DNA from: Peptococcaceae bacterium
GTDB taxonomy: Bacteria > Bacillota > Peptococcia > Peptococcales > Peptococcaceae
Direction of reading: 5' to 3'
Assembly: GCA_019420345.1 (NCBI GenBank)
Contig: JAHZHI010000055.1
Span: forward strand, 1 to 64,000
DNA length: 64,000 nt
Shown: one piece after another, positions 6,985 to 16,571 of the stretch
Layout of the letters: the number at the start of each line of letters is the position of its first letter
Position numbering within the stretch: position 1 is the first letter of the stretch
Notes under the pieces: model-generated
The model's input: the letters and a program-made list of their open reading frames with translations, nothing else
Databases searched by the model: none
What the model was told of the DNA's origin: nothing
Program-made: the position numbers and the translations under genes

Positions 6985-9900
6985 CTAATGCTGCTGGCTG
7001 TATTTGATGTTGATGTTGGCGCTGCCATAGCCGTCGCGCAAGCGCGACCACAGCGCCGGATCGTCATTGACCCAATAAATCTCATTGAGCAGCACGACAC
7101 GGTGATCGTTCATATAATAGAAGAACACCGGAACGTCGCCGCGTGGTTCCCGCGACAGGAACTGCAGCACATTGTCTTCACTGTACGGCAGCGCTGCATC
7201 AATCTTAACGAATACACGCACCGGCGCCTTGGCAGGATCGACGGCGTTGAGACGCAGCGGTTCGATGGCTTCAGCGAAGATTTTCTTCTCGTCGTCCTGA
7301 ATGCTGACACGGCCGACGACTTTACAAATGTTGTTTTCTTCCAGCTGGCTGCGCACCTGCGGCAGCGTGCGCGGGAAGATCAGCAGGTCAATATCGCCTT
7401 CGCGGTCACTGAGCGTGGCATACGCCATGAGGTCGCCTTTTTTGGTGGTCTGCATGCGAATGCCGGTGAGAATGCCGCATAAGGTGACGGTGACATTGTC
7501 GAGCTGTTCGCTGATTTCGCCAATGCTGCAGTTGGCGATGCGCTTGATTTGGTCCTCAACGCTGTCCAACGGATGCCCGCTGACATAGATGCCGAGGAGT
7601 TCCTTTTCATAGCGCAGGCGCTCGTTTTTGTCAAATTCTTCATTAACAGGAATCTCAACAGTGACTTCATTGAGCGCCGGCGCATCCACAAAGTCAAACA
7701 AAGACATCTGATTGGAGTTGCGGCTCTTTTGCAGCTGCTGTGCCTGCGCGACACAGTCATCGAGAACAGCCAGCAGGCCGCGTGTGCCCTGTCCCAGAGA
7801 ATCGAAGGCGCCGCATTTGATGAGCGCTTCGATAACGCGCTTATTGAGGGTGCCGCCGATTTCGGCGCGGGTGCAGAAATCCTGAAAAGAAGTGAACGGC
7901 GCTTCGGCACGTGCTTCACAGATGAGATCAACAGGGTGCTGGCCGACGCCTTTGATGGCACTCATGCCAAAGCGGATGCCTTCATCGGTAGCGGTAAAGT
8001 TCACGCCGCTGGCGTTGATGTCAGGCGGCAGCACAGGAATGCCGAGACGACGGCACTCGTTGATGTAGAACGTCACTTTATCGAGGCGGTCGATGAAGGA
8101 ATTCAGCGTTTCTGCCATAAATTCTTTTGGATAATGGCACTTGAGCCAGCCTGTCTGGAAAGCAAGCAGCCCGTACGCCGCACTGTGACTCTTATTGAAA
8201 CCGTAGCCAGCGAAGTATTCGATGAGCTCGAAAATCTTCTGAGCGGTTTCCGCAGAGGTGCCGCCTTTCTGAGCGCCTTCAATGAATTGGGTCTTGTAGC
8301 CAGCGATGATCTCTGGCTTTTTCTTACCCATGGCACGGCGCAGCATGTCTGCTTCGCCAAGTGTAAAACCGGAGAGCGCCGAAGCGATCTGCATGACCTG
8401 TTCCTGGTAGAGAATGACGCCGTAAGTGGTATTGAGAATTGGCTCCAACTTTGGATCAAGATAGGTGATCGCCTGCTCACCATGCTTGCGCGCGATAAAA
8501 TCTTCCACCATGCCGCTGCCGAGCGGACCTGGACGATACAGTGCCACCAAAGCGATGATGTCTTCCAGATTGTTGGGCTGCAGCTCTTTGAGCACTGCGC
8601 GCAGACCTGTGCCTTCAAGCTGGAAAACGCCGATGGAGTCACCAACAGACAGCATCTGATAGGTCTCCGGATCATCGTCTGGTATGGTGTCAAAATCAAC
8701 CTCGACGCCGTATCGCTCGCGAATGGACTCGATGGTTTTATTGACCACCGTCAAGGTGCGCAAGCCAAGAAAATCCATTTTCAAAAGGCCGATGGATTCT
8801 ACATCGTCTTTCGGATATTGGGTGATGATCGCATCTTCCTTGGTCTTCTGCAAGGGCAGATAGTGATCGGCAGGCTCTGCTGAAATGACCACCCCTGCCG
8901 CATGGACACCCGCGTTGCGTGGCAGCCCTTCCAGGCTTTTTGCCATCTGGATCATGCGGGCGATGCTTTCATCGCTGTCGATCAGTTCTCGCAGTTCATC
9001 GGACGCATTGATGGCTTTGTCGAGGGTAATACCAAGCTCGTTTGGAATGAGCTTGGTAACTTTATTGACCACCGACAGCGGCACATTCATGACACGCCCA
9101 ACATCGCGCACTGCACCTTTCGCCAGCATGCTGTTAAACGTAATGATCTGGGTGACATGATCGGCACCATATTTTTCCGCCACATAATCGATGACTTCGC
9201 CGCGGCGTTCGTAGCAGAAGTCAATGTCAATATCCGGCATGCTGACACGCTCTGGATTGAGAAAACGTTCAAAGAGCAGCTGATACTTGAGCGGATCAAT
9301 ATCGGTGATGCCCAGCAGATAGCTGACAATGCTGCCTGCAGCGGAACCTCTCCCAGGCCCAACAAAGATGCCATGGCTCTTGGCATAATTGACAAAATCC
9401 CAAACGATTAAAAAGTAGGTATTATACCCCATTTTGTCAATGACGCCAAGTTCATAATCCAGGCGCTCATACACACCAGCGTCAGCATCAGGGTAGCGTC
9501 GGCGGATGCCGTCTTCACAGAGACTGCGCAGATAGGCTTTGTGGTCCATGCCGGCCGGCGTGTCAAAGTTCGGCATGAAATGATGGCCAAGCGTGAAGTC
9601 GAAGTTGCATTTTTCAGCGACGCGCACCGTCTCATCCAACGCTTCCGCATCATCGGGCAGCATGCGCAGCATTTCTTCGTAGCTTTTGAAATAATACTCA
9701 CGGCCACTAAAACGCATGCGGTCATCGGCATCCAAGGTGGTCGCCGTCTGAATGCAAAGCATTACATCCTGCACTTCGGCATCTTCGGCACGGACGTAGT
9801 GGTTGTCATTGGTGGCAACGAGCTTCACGTCCAGCTCCCTGCTCAGCACATGCAGGCCGTCGTTGACCTTGACCTGCTCCGGAATGCCATGATTCTGCAG

Positions 9901-10419
9901 TTCGAAATAGTAATCGTCGCCAAAAAGGTCTTTATACCAACTGGCTGCTTCCCGTGCCCCATCCATGTCATCGTTCATCAGATAACGCGGCACCTCACCG
10001 CCAAGGCAGGCACTCATAGCGATGAGGCCCTCATGGTGCTGGCTGAGCAGCTCACGATCCACACGCGGATGGTAGTAGAAGCCTTCGAGCGAGCTCAAGG
10101 TCACCAGCTTGCAAAGATTGCGATAGCCGGCATCGTTCTTGACGAGCAAAATCAAGTGGTATGGCGAAGCATCCCGTTTGTTCTCTTTGTCAAAGCGCGT
10201 GCGCGGCGCCACGTAAACTTCGCAGCCAATGATCGGCTTGATGCCTGCTTTTTGGCAGGCACGATAAAACTCCACAGCGCCATACATCACGCCGTGGTCG
10301 GTGATGGCCAGCGCCGGCATCCCCAACTCCGCAGCACGCGCCACTTCATCAGAAATGCGGCCGGCGCCGTCAAGCAGGCTGTAGGCCGTGTGATTGTGCA
10401 AATGAACAAATGGCTTCAT
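6985..10419 (-). CDS. dnaE: DNA polymerase III subunit alpha DnaE
   Basis: 1144 residues. The N-terminal PHP domain starts HNHTAYSLLDGAGRI with TDHGVMYG. The polymerase active site has PGRGSAAGS and PDIDIDF (catalytic aspartates about 400-405). KKPEIIAGYK and SHSAAYGLLAFQT mark the fingers. A helix-hairpin-helix region and an OB fold (CGILTGIRMQTTKKGDLMA) follow. It is the type-1 DnaE rather than PolC layout, with no internal exonuclease domain. The start lies 12 bases after the stop of the CBS-DRTGG gene, suggesting one transcript. Confidence 0.96.
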   Translation of the reverse strand: MKPFVHLHNHTAYSLLDGAGRISDEVARAAELGMPALAITDHGVMYGAVEFYRACQKAGIKPIIGCEVYVAPRTRFDKENKRDASPYHLILLVKNDAGYRNLCKLVTLSSLEGFYYHPRVDRELLSQHHEGLIAMSACLGGEVPRYLMNDDMDGAREAASWYKDLFGDDYYFELQNHGIPEQVKVNDGLHVLSRELDVKLVATNDNHYVRAEDAEVQDVMLCIQTATTLDADDRMRFSGREYYFKSYEEMLRMLPDDAEALDETVRVAEKCNFDFTLGHHFMPNFDTPAGMDHKAYLRSLCEDGIRRRYPDADAGVYERLDYELGVIDKMGYNTYFLIVWDFVNYAKSHGIFVGPGRGSAAGSIVSYLLGITDIDPLKYQLLFERFLNPERVSMPDIDIDFCYERRGEVIDYVAEKYGADHVTQIITFNSMLAKGAVRDVGRVMNVPLSVVNKVTKLIPNELGITLDKAINASDELRELIDSDESIARMIQMAKSLEGLPRNAGVHAAGVVISAEPADHYLPLQKTKEDAIITQYPKDDVESIGLLKMDFLGLRTLTVVNKTIESIRERYGVEVDFDTIPDDDPETYQMLSVGDSIGVFQLEGTGLRAVLKELQPNNLEDIIALVALYRPGPLGSGMVEDFIARKHGEQAITYLDPKLEPILNTTYGVILYQEQVMQIASALSGFTLGEADMLRRAMGKKKPEIIAGYKTQFIEGAQKGGTSAETAQKIFELIEYFAGYGFNKSHSAAYGLLAFQTGWLKCHYPKEFMAETLNSFIDRLDKVTFYINECRRLGIPVLPPDINASGVNFTATDEGIRFGMSAIKGVGQHPVDLICEARAEAPFTSFQDFCTRAEIGGTLNKRVIEALIKCGAFDSLGQGTRGLLAVLDDCVAQAQQLQKSRNSNQMSLFDFVDAPALNEVTVEIPVNEEFDKNERLRYEKELLGIYVSGHPLDSVEDQIKRIANCSIGEISEQLDNVTVTLCGILTGIRMQTTKKGDLMAYATLSDREGDIDLLIFPRTLPQVRSQLEENNICKVVGRVSIQDDEKKIFAEAIEPLRLNAVDPAKAPVRVFVKIDAALPYSEDNVLQFLSREPRGDVPVFFYYMNDHRVVLLNEIYWVNDDPALWSRLRDGYGSANINIKYSQQH

Positions 10420-10431
10420 AAGATTCCCCTA

Positions 10432-11739
10432 TCAATTTTCGCGGATCAACAGATCAACCTCACTGTTGGCAACCAGTCGCCCATCGACGGTTTCAATGCG
10501 CACCGAAGCATGGTGATGGCCGTTGAACTCAGAAAGCATCGGCAATAGATAAACTTCTTCGTCGGCACCAATCTCACTGTAGAAACGCGTTGTGACCTGA
10601 AAAGCCTGCCCTTGCAGATTTTTAACCACACGCAGGGCAATCACCGCCGCGTTGGCGCTGAAAATGTTGCAGGTGCCCAGACTCAACGTGCCGTATTCAT
10701 CCAACATGTAAGGAATGATGCGTCCAGACAGAATGACATCAGGCTCACGCGCCACCAGTGAGAAGCCGCTCATACAGATGTTGTCGGACGTGTCGCCAAG
10801 GTGCGGCTGTTTCTGAATGGTTTGCTGTGCTTCGATGAAATCTTTGAGGCCAACCACACCAATCAAGGTATTGTCCGCATCGACAACCGGCACCAGTTCA
10901 ACCTGTTCAAGCACCAGGAGGCGCCCAAGATAGCTCACCAAAGTATCACTATGCACCACAACAGGATTTGGCGTCATGACTTCTTCCACATAGGCCGAAG
11001 CTGGTTCACCGGTGACGTCATAGGCGGTCACCATCCCTTCAAGCTTGCCGTCGGTATTGACCACCGGGAATTCCCGATGACCTGTGTGCAAGCTCAGTGC
11101 CTGCCAATCGCCAACGGTATCAATTGGCTGCAAAACGTAAGGATCGGTGGTCATAATGTCGGCAATGGTCACCAGCTCACGCTGCTGCACACTGCCAACG
11201 ATCGCCTGATTGATGGCGATGATGGCATCAAAAATGTCGTACGGCGTGGAAATCACCACTGTTTTATCCGACATGGCTGCCAGGCGATTCTTAGCAGCAA
11301 TGCCGCTGTCACCGGTAAGCATCACTGGGAGATTGTGACTGTATACGTAGTCCATCAGTTCTTTGCTGTACTCACCAATGATCATCGTTGATGGCAAGGG
11401 TTTCTTTTCCCGCAGATGGGTCACGTTGCCAGCCACAAAAAAAGCCTTTGGCGCACCATCGCTCTTATCGGCACCATGCAGCAGCTGGCCTTCAACGATG
11501 TTGGTCAGCTCACGATAGGTCAGCGAATCAATGGAGCGTTCTTTTTCCTGTTCGATACGAATCGTGCCCACTTTTGGAATGGAAGAAACGAGTCCTTGGT
11601 TTTCTGCATCTTTGATGGCACGATACACGGTGCCTTCACTGATATTCATTTGCCGCGCCAATTGACGCACAGACACCTTTTCGCCGACCTCCAAGCTTTC
11701 GATGTATTCAATGACTATATCATGCTTTGTCTTCTGCAT
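10432..11739 (-). CDS. YtoI-type regulator: HTH, DRTGG, two CBS, hotdog domain
   Basis: 435 residues. The N-terminal helix-turn-helix (about 1-60) has VSVRQLARQMNISEGTVYRAI. A DRTGG domain covers about 70-180. Two CBS repeats (about 185-305) contain MTTDPYVLQ and MTPNPVVVHSDT. The last 100 residues form a thioesterase-like hotdog fold with SGRIIPYMLDEYGTLSLG. CBS domains typically bind adenine nucleotides, and the hotdog part may bind a CoA-type ligand. The target genes are unknown. The ATG at 11739 has AGGAGG seven bases upstream. Likely cotranscribed with dnaE. Confidence 0.85.
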   Translation of the reverse strand: MQKTKHDIVIEYIESLEVGEKVSVRQLARQMNISEGTVYRAIKDAENQGLVSSIPKVGTIRIEQEKERSIDSLTYRELTNIVEGQLLHGADKSDGAPKAFFVAGNVTHLREKKPLPSTMIIGEYSKELMDYVYSHNLPVMLTGDSGIAAKNRLAAMSDKTVVISTPYDIFDAIIAINQAIVGSVQQRELVTIADIMTTDPYVLQPIDTVGDWQALSLHTGHREFPVVNTDGKLEGMVTAYDVTGEPASAYVEEVMTPNPVVVHSDTLVSYLGRLLVLEQVELVPVVDADNTLIGVVGLKDFIEAQQTIQKQPHLGDTSDNICMSGFSLVAREPDVILSGRIIPYMLDEYGTLSLGTCNIFSANAAVIALRVVKNLQGQAFQVTTRFYSEIGADEEVYLLPMLSEFNGHHHASVRIETVDGRLVANSEVDLLIREN

Positions 11740-11784
11740 GTCGTTCCTCCTTTGCTTGCGCCGCATCTTCTGCTGCAACGCAAA

Positions 11785-11813
11785 AAAGCCTTTGCCGAAC
11801 AGACAAAGGCTAC
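11785..11813 (-). terminator. terminator of the efp/CD1247 transcript
   Basis: Perfect 8-bp stem AGCCTTTG/CAAAGGCT (11787-11794 with 11804-11811) followed on the minus strand by TTTTTT. It lies between the zinc-ribbon gene and the YtoI-type gene and separates the two operons. Confidence 0.85.
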
Positions 11814-11875
11814 TTCTTTTTTAAGAATGAAAGTCAGTCTCAGGCTGGCGCAGATGCCAACCTGCTGTCATGCGA

Positions 11876-12322
11876 TCAGTCTTCGTCCAGTTCATCGTCG
11901 AGGACGATCTCGTCATCTTCCACTTCTTCATATTCGTCTTCTCCAAGAACTGCAACGACAGCGTCGCAGTTTGGACAGAGGACTTCTACAGGTTCATCAT
12001 AGTCGCCCTGATAGTAACCGACGGTTTCACCGCAAACAGGGCATTCCGTTTCCACGAAAATGTCATCATCGTCGAAATCAACATCATCGTCATCGTCAAA
12101 TTCGTCAAAGACAAATTCTTCGACATCGCCGAGATCTTCGTCAATGGCTTCTGCATATTCCGTTAATTCATGCACATATTCTTCGAGTGATTCAATTTCT
12201 TCTGCCATGTCATTGATGCAGGCAAGCAGCGCTTTGACAAAATCGCCTTTTTCAGCATCTTCTGTTAAACCTTTGCCTTCAGCCAAACCTCTCAAATAAG
12301 CTGCATGTTGTGATAAATCCAT
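11876..12322 (-). CDS. CD1247-type acidic zinc-ribbon protein
   Basis: 148 residues. The N-terminal ~50 residues (HAAYLRGLAEGKGL, then a helical region) match the CD1247 N-terminal domain family. An Asp-rich run (about 70-88) follows, then a zinc ribbon CPVCG...CPNC (about 94-118) and an acidic tail. The family commonly sits next to efp in Clostridia, as here. Function unknown; the acidic character and zinc ribbon suggest a protein or RNA partner. RBS AAGGGG lies upstream. Confidence 0.8.
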   Translation of the reverse strand: MDLSQHAAYLRGLAEGKGLTEDAEKGDFVKALLACINDMAEEIESLEEYVHELTEYAEAIDEDLGDVEEFVFDEFDDDDDVDFDDDDIFVETECPVCGETVGYYQGDYDEPVEVLCPNCDAVVAVLGEDEYEEVEDDEIVLDDELDED

Positions 12323-12358
12323 TTTCTTGAAACCCCTTTCGGTCTTCTATCCAAGCAC

Positions 12359-12916
12359 TTATGCTCTTTCAATATATTGACCGGTACGTGTATCGATACG
12401 AAGCACATCGCCGGTGTTAACAAAGAATGGTACGTTAACGACTACGCCAGTTTCCATGGTTGCAGGCTTGGTACCACCAGACTGGGTATCGCCCTTGATC
12501 CCTGGTTCGGTTTCAGCGACGGTCAGTTCTACGGTGTTTGGCAGTTCAACGCCAAGGATGTCACCATTGTAGCTGTTGATCTGGCAGTCCATGTTTTCCT
12601 TCAGGAACTTTTCACCGCCCTGCAGCTGTTCAGCGGACAGACCAACCTGTTCATAGGTGTTGTTGTCCATGAAAACATAGTTTTCACCGTCAAAATAAAG
12701 ATACTGCATCATTGCACGATCGATGGTGGCCTTTGGCAGTTTTTCACCGCCACGGAAGGTCAATTCAGTGGTGGCACCGGTCTTCAGGTTTTTCAGCTTT
12801 GTACGAACAAAAGCGGCACCCTTCCCTGGCTTTACGTGCTGAAATTCAAGTACTTGGCATGGTGCACCGTTGTATTCGATGGTAACACCTGGTCTGAAAT
12901 CATTGGATGAAATCAT
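12359..12916 (-). CDS. efp: elongation factor P
   Basis: 185 residues, full length, with three beta-barrel domains. The loop HVKPGKGAAF near residues 27-36 places Lys32 at the tip where EF-P is modified in many bacteria. The C-terminal RIDTRTGQYIERA is typical. EF-P binds between the P and E sites and relieves ribosome stalling at polyproline. No modification enzyme gene is seen in this window. A good promoter lies at 12954-12982. Confidence 0.97.
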   Translation of the reverse strand: MISSNDFRPGVTIEYNGAPCQVLEFQHVKPGKGAAFVRTKLKNLKTGATTELTFRGGEKLPKATIDRAMMQYLYFDGENYVFMDNNTYEQVGLSAEQLQGGEKFLKENMDCQINSYNGDILGVELPNTVELTVAETEPGIKGDTQSGGTKPATMETGVVVNVPFFVNTGDVLRIDTRTGQYIERA

Positions 12917-12953
12917 GCGTTAAACTCCTCCTAAAAAATAACGTGTCTAATTT

Positions 12954-12982
12954 ATTATACAGTAGGTTGCCGAGAATATCAA
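12954..12982 (-). promoter_or_regulatory. efp promoter
   Basis: Minus strand TTGATA (12982-12977), 17-bp spacer, TATAAT (12959-12954), 37 bases before the efp start codon. efp can therefore be transcribed apart from pepQ. Confidence 0.75.
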
Positions 12983-12996
12983 TATTTCCGCGGCAA

Positions 12997-14079
12997 TCAA
13001 ACAATGATAAGCTCTTTTGGCGACTGTGCAAGATTATCATAGCCCTGCGGTGTCAGCACAATCAAATCTTCGATGCGTACGCCGCCAATGCCTGGCACAT
13101 ACAATCCTGGCTCCACGCTGATGACGGTGCCTGCTGGGATCTGTTCTTTGACATTGCGTGAAAAGCGCGGTTCTTCGTGGATGTCGAGACCGACACTGTG
13201 GCCGAGGCCATGCCCAAAATAGCTGCCAAAGCCCGCTTTGTCGAAAATGCCCTGCACAAGATCCTGCATCTTTTCACCAACGACGTCGGCGCGTGCCATT
13301 TTCAAAGCAGCCGTCTGTGCTTTCAGCACGAGGGCGTAGAGATCTTTCTGCGCCTCACTCAACTGCCCGATGCCAATGGTGCGCGTCATGTCTGAACAAT
13401 AGCCGTCATACACGCAGCCAAAATCAAAGACAACGAGGTCGCCGTTTTCAATTTTTTTGTCAGATGCCACGCCATGCGGCATTGCCGAACGCACGCCAGA
13501 AGCGACGATGGTGTCGAAGCTCAGGCCGCTGGCGCCCTGTCGGCGCATGGCCAGCTCCATTTCAAAAGCCACTTCCTTTTCCGTCATGCCCGGCTTGATG
13601 ATCTCGAGCACATGCGCAAAAGCAGCATCACCAATGTGTTCAGCGATGCGAATTTTTTCAATTTCGTCTTCGTCCTTGACGGCGCGGAACTGTTCCACCG
13701 CTTTTTCGACAGGAATCAGGTTGGCACGGCCAAAGCAGGATTTTAAGCGATCGTAAAAATCAAAAGAAAGATCGTTGCGCTCGAAGGCCAGAACAGCCCA
13801 GTTCTGCTGTTCACAAAGTTTCGCAATGCTCATCGGCGGTGTGTAGCGTTCCAGTTTGACAAGAGAAAAATGCACACTCTGCTGACGAGCCTGCATGGTG
13901 TAACGTGAATCGGTCAAAATGAACGCTTTGTCTTTGCTGATGACCAGATAGGCAAAGGTTCCTGTAAAACCGCTGAGATAACGAATGTTGGAACGATCTG
14001 AAATGAGGATGGCATCGTACAAACCTTCTTGCGAAGCAAGCCATGCCTGAAACCGTTTCAATCTTTTTTCATAATGCAT
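12997..14079 (-). CDS. Xaa-Pro peptidase (PepQ/PepP, M24B)
   Basis: 360 residues. A creatinase-like N-terminal domain covers about 1-130, with ILISDRSNIRYLSGFTGT. The M24 catalytic domain holds the five metal ligands: two Asp in VFDFGCVYDGYCSDMTRT, His in GHGLGHSVGLDIHE, and Glu in VISVEPGLY and GGVRIEDL. It removes Xaa from Xaa-Pro substrates. Position next to efp is the common Bacillota order. Assignment to aminopeptidase P or prolidase is open. Confidence 0.92.
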   Translation of the reverse strand: MHYEKRLKRFQAWLASQEGLYDAILISDRSNIRYLSGFTGTFAYLVISKDKAFILTDSRYTMQARQQSVHFSLVKLERYTPPMSIAKLCEQQNWAVLAFERNDLSFDFYDRLKSCFGRANLIPVEKAVEQFRAVKDEDEIEKIRIAEHIGDAAFAHVLEIIKPGMTEKEVAFEMELAMRRQGASGLSFDTIVASGVRSAMPHGVASDKKIENGDLVVFDFGCVYDGYCSDMTRTIGIGQLSEAQKDLYALVLKAQTAALKMARADVVGEKMQDLVQGIFDKAGFGSYFGHGLGHSVGLDIHEEPRFSRNVKEQIPAGTVISVEPGLYVPGIGGVRIEDLIVLTPQGYDNLAQSPKELIIV

Positions 14080-14099
14080 CGATCAACGACCTCCTTGTT

Positions 14100-15053
14100 T
14101 TAGTCCAGCTGCCAGAGCATGAGATAGGCTGTTTTGGTCGGCGCCGGCTGAGACAGCTCGGACAGCGGCAGAATCGTCGGACCATCTGCTGCGGCAGACG
14201 GCGGCTCAGCGTCCGCGGGTTCGGTTGTCTCATCTGGCGTTTCTGCCTCCGGCGGATGCGGCATGTAAATGGTATCCGCAGCGATGCGCGCCAAGGTGTC
14301 CTCGCTCACATCTTCGCCTAAAACCACCGTTTCGGCAGAAAGTCTCACACTCTCACCAATCGTCAGTGTACCATCAATCCAGGCGGTTTTGCAACTTAAA
14401 TCACTGAGAAGATGGAGATTGCCAGCAAAAACCGCGCTTCCTTCGCTGACGAGGGCGGTATACAAGGTGGTGGAAAAATCATCGCTGCTGAGATGGGCCA
14501 CATACAGACTGCCAGCCAGCTGCACTGTGCCGCCGCCATTGCCGAGCGCGTACGCATCACCGGGCCGGCGGTCGCAGACAACGACGAGATCCTGCTCGGC
14601 ATGGTTTTCCAGCCAGCGGTCTGGCACACCGCGGTCAGCATCATAATAGAGGGCACGCTCTGAGCGCGTAAAAGCGAAACGTTCTTCCAGCGGCAGCGCA
14701 AAAACCTGCACATGATGCCGGCGCTGGCTGCCGTCATCGAGACTGCTGGTGCTTTCAAGGGTCAGCACTTGGCCTTCAACCGCCGTCACCGTGAGCAGGC
14801 GCTGCTGTCCCGTAAGCGGCGTATCTGCAATCAGCACACGTCCCAGTGAATAGGACTCGCCGCTGGCATTCATGTCATCCAGAGCGTCTGCCAACGCTGT
14901 ACGGTGCAGCTGTTCCAGCTGCAAACCGGCAATCTGATTCTGCCGGGAAGCGCTGCGCAGTCCTGCCACTTCGAGGCCAACCATAAGCACAAGCGCCAGC
15001 ATGGTGCAGGCAATGAGCGTAAGGATCAAGATATTTCCCGACCGTTGTTTCAT
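14100..15053 (-). CDS. GspK/PilX-like minor pseudopilin candidate
   Basis: 317 residues. The N-terminus is KQRSGNILILTLIACTMLAL, a short basic segment ending in Gly followed by a hydrophobic helix that lacks Glu5. That combination is seen in GspK and PilX. The remainder has no domain I recognise; a Pro/Glu/Ala-rich stretch (about 272-295) precedes the end. It is the last gene of the pseudopilus locus, 20 bases from pepQ. Role as the large minor pseudopilin is inferred from position and N-terminus. Confidence 0.5.
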   Translation of the reverse strand: MKQRSGNILILTLIACTMLALVLMVGLEVAGLRSASRQNQIAGLQLEQLHRTALADALDDMNASGESYSLGRVLIADTPLTGQQRLLTVTAVEGQVLTLESTSSLDDGSQRRHHVQVFALPLEERFAFTRSERALYYDADRGVPDRWLENHAEQDLVVVCDRRPGDAYALGNGGGTVQLAGSLYVAHLSSDDFSTTLYTALVSEGSAVFAGNLHLLSDLSCKTAWIDGTLTIGESVRLSAETVVLGEDVSEDTLARIAADTIYMPHPPEAETPDETTEPADAEPPSAAADGPTILPLSELSQPAPTKTAYLMLWQLD

Positions 15054-15077
15054 GCTGAACGCCTCCTTTAGACAGCA

Positions 15078-15464
15078 TCACAGCTGCACACTGATGCTCA
15101 GCTGACTGGCCGCCTCATCTTCCGAATGAAGCTGGAACGATAAAATCTGCCGATAACGGCCTTCGGTTTCCAGCCATGTGTAAAACGTCTGAAGGGCGTC
15201 TCGTGAACCGCTAAGCACCAAGCTGCTTTGACGCACCTCCTCGTTGGTGTGCACAGCGTCCAACACCAATCCCAGTTCCTGTGCCTTCATGCTGCATTCA
15301 TAAAGGGCCTCACTGCTCGTCCAAGGCACTTCCACCGTGTCTGCAGCATCGCTGAGCGCAGTCGTGCTGGCCGGTGTTTCCTGCCAATGCCCGACAGCCT
15401 CGGTCCAAAGCAATAGACCAATGGCAAGCAGCAGGGCATAGAGATAGCCTTTGCGGATGCTCAT
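15078..15464 (-). CDS. small PilO/GspM-like protein
   Basis: 128 residues with one N-terminal transmembrane helix (about 8-22) and a small extracytoplasmic domain. The predicted alternation (SSLVLSGSRDALQTFYTWL, then RYRQILSFQL) is like the ferredoxin-like fold of PilO/GspM. It overlaps the end of the GspL-like gene by four bases (ATGA), so translational coupling is likely. The call rests on size, topology and gene order rather than motif identity. Confidence 0.5.
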   Translation of the reverse strand: MSIRKGYLYALLLAIGLLLWTEAVGHWQETPASTTALSDAADTVEVPWTSSEALYECSMKAQELGLVLDAVHTNEEVRQSSLVLSGSRDALQTFYTWLETEGRYRQILSFQLHSEDEAASQLSISVQL

Positions 15465-16558
15465 GTGCCCTCCCTCCCTTGCAATGAGATTTGTACCACA
15501 AAATCATAATAATACACATCATCCGTGCTTTTGCGGGTCATTTCCAAAAGCAGCGGGTGCAGCGCCGGTTCTGACGCCGCCAGCTGACGCATGTAGTCTG
15601 CCAAATCGAGGGCCTCGCTGCAGCGTCCGCTGAGAGCAAGTGCATCGTCGCCAGCTTCCTGATTGAGCAGGGTGATGCGGTCACTCTTAACGGCATAAGC
15701 CTGGGTCAAAAGGGTATGATAGTCACTGCGTGCAACCGTTTCCACCGTCTCTGTGCCCGCTTCTTCCGTCACTTCCGACGGGCGCAGCATGCTGCCAATA
15801 AGCAAAGCCCCGGGCACAACCACGCAGCCGATGAGCAAGGCTGCCAGCACGCGGTCAGCGGCAACATTCGGCAGTGCAACCTGCGCCGATCTGCTCAAAG
15901 CCGCCGCCAAAAGCGCCGCTTCCTGCGGCACCGCATCGGCTGACTGCGGAAGCGGCTGTACATTCTCCGGCAGCGACAAAAGGTCGCGGTGTGCTGCCAA
16001 CAAGGTCTGCAAAAGCCCGAACGGCTGACCGCCATATTCGGCACGAGCGTCAACGATACGCCCATCCCGCACAGCAGCCACGGTTGTGCAAAGCGGGTCC
16101 TGCAAGCTGTAATAGCCATCGGCCAGTGCTGTATGCTGCGCCGCTGCATAGTCTGCCGCGCCGATCAAACGCACCTGCCGGCGCTGACGGCCAAAAGCCA
16201 TCAGAAAATCGGCCACTGTTTCCTGCTTGCAGCCACAGATCACCGTCCCCTCGGAGAGCTGCGTCACCGCCAGCCAGGAAGGGCGCTCACCCAGCACAGG
16301 CAATAATGCGTGGGCTGCCATGCTGCGCAGCTGGCGCTGATTGGCGGCTTGCGGCAGCTTGAGAAAACGGCGCACCAACCACGTCTCCGGTACTACCACC
16401 ATAAGTGCCTGCTGCCGTTTCAGGCGGCCCGACGCACAGACCTGCTGCAGCCATTGCCGCAATGCCGTTTTATCGATGCGCTCACACCAAAGGCGCTGGT
16501 TTTCTGCTATAGCCTCCATCTGATACTGCGCACCATGCTCCGAAACACACACAATCAC
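15461..16558 (-). CDS. GspL-like protein (PilM-PilN type fusion)
   Basis: 365 residues. The first ~230 look like a reduced actin-like domain of PilM/GspL (VVPETWLVRRFLKLP, then AAHALLPV). A single transmembrane helix follows at about 237-255, then a PilN-like extracytoplasmic domain (LSGRCSEALDLADYMRQL). In secretion systems GspL links the cytoplasmic ATPase GspE to the pseudopilus. Sequence similarity is too weak for full certainty; topology and position support the call. Confidence 0.55.
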   Translation of the reverse strand: MIVCVSEHGAQYQMEAIAENQRLWCERIDKTALRQWLQQVCASGRLKRQQALMVVVPETWLVRRFLKLPQAANQRQLRSMAAHALLPVLGERPSWLAVTQLSEGTVICGCKQETVADFLMAFGRQRRQVRLIGAADYAAAQHTALADGYYSLQDPLCTTVAAVRDGRIVDARAEYGGQPFGLLQTLLAAHRDLLSLPENVQPLPQSADAVPQEAALLAAALSRSAQVALPNVAADRVLAALLIGCVVVPGALLIGSMLRPSEVTEEAGTETVETVARSDYHTLLTQAYAVKSDRITLLNQEAGDDALALSGRCSEALDLADYMRQLAASEPALHPLLLEMTRKSTDDVYYYDFVVQISLQGREGT

Positions 16559-16571
16559 CGGTCTTCCCTCC

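Noticed and set aside
7549..8883. Long plus-strand open frame (444 codons) opposite dnaE
   Set aside because: It mirrors dnaE codons in a G+C-rich gene, lacks a ribosome-binding site and resembles no family.
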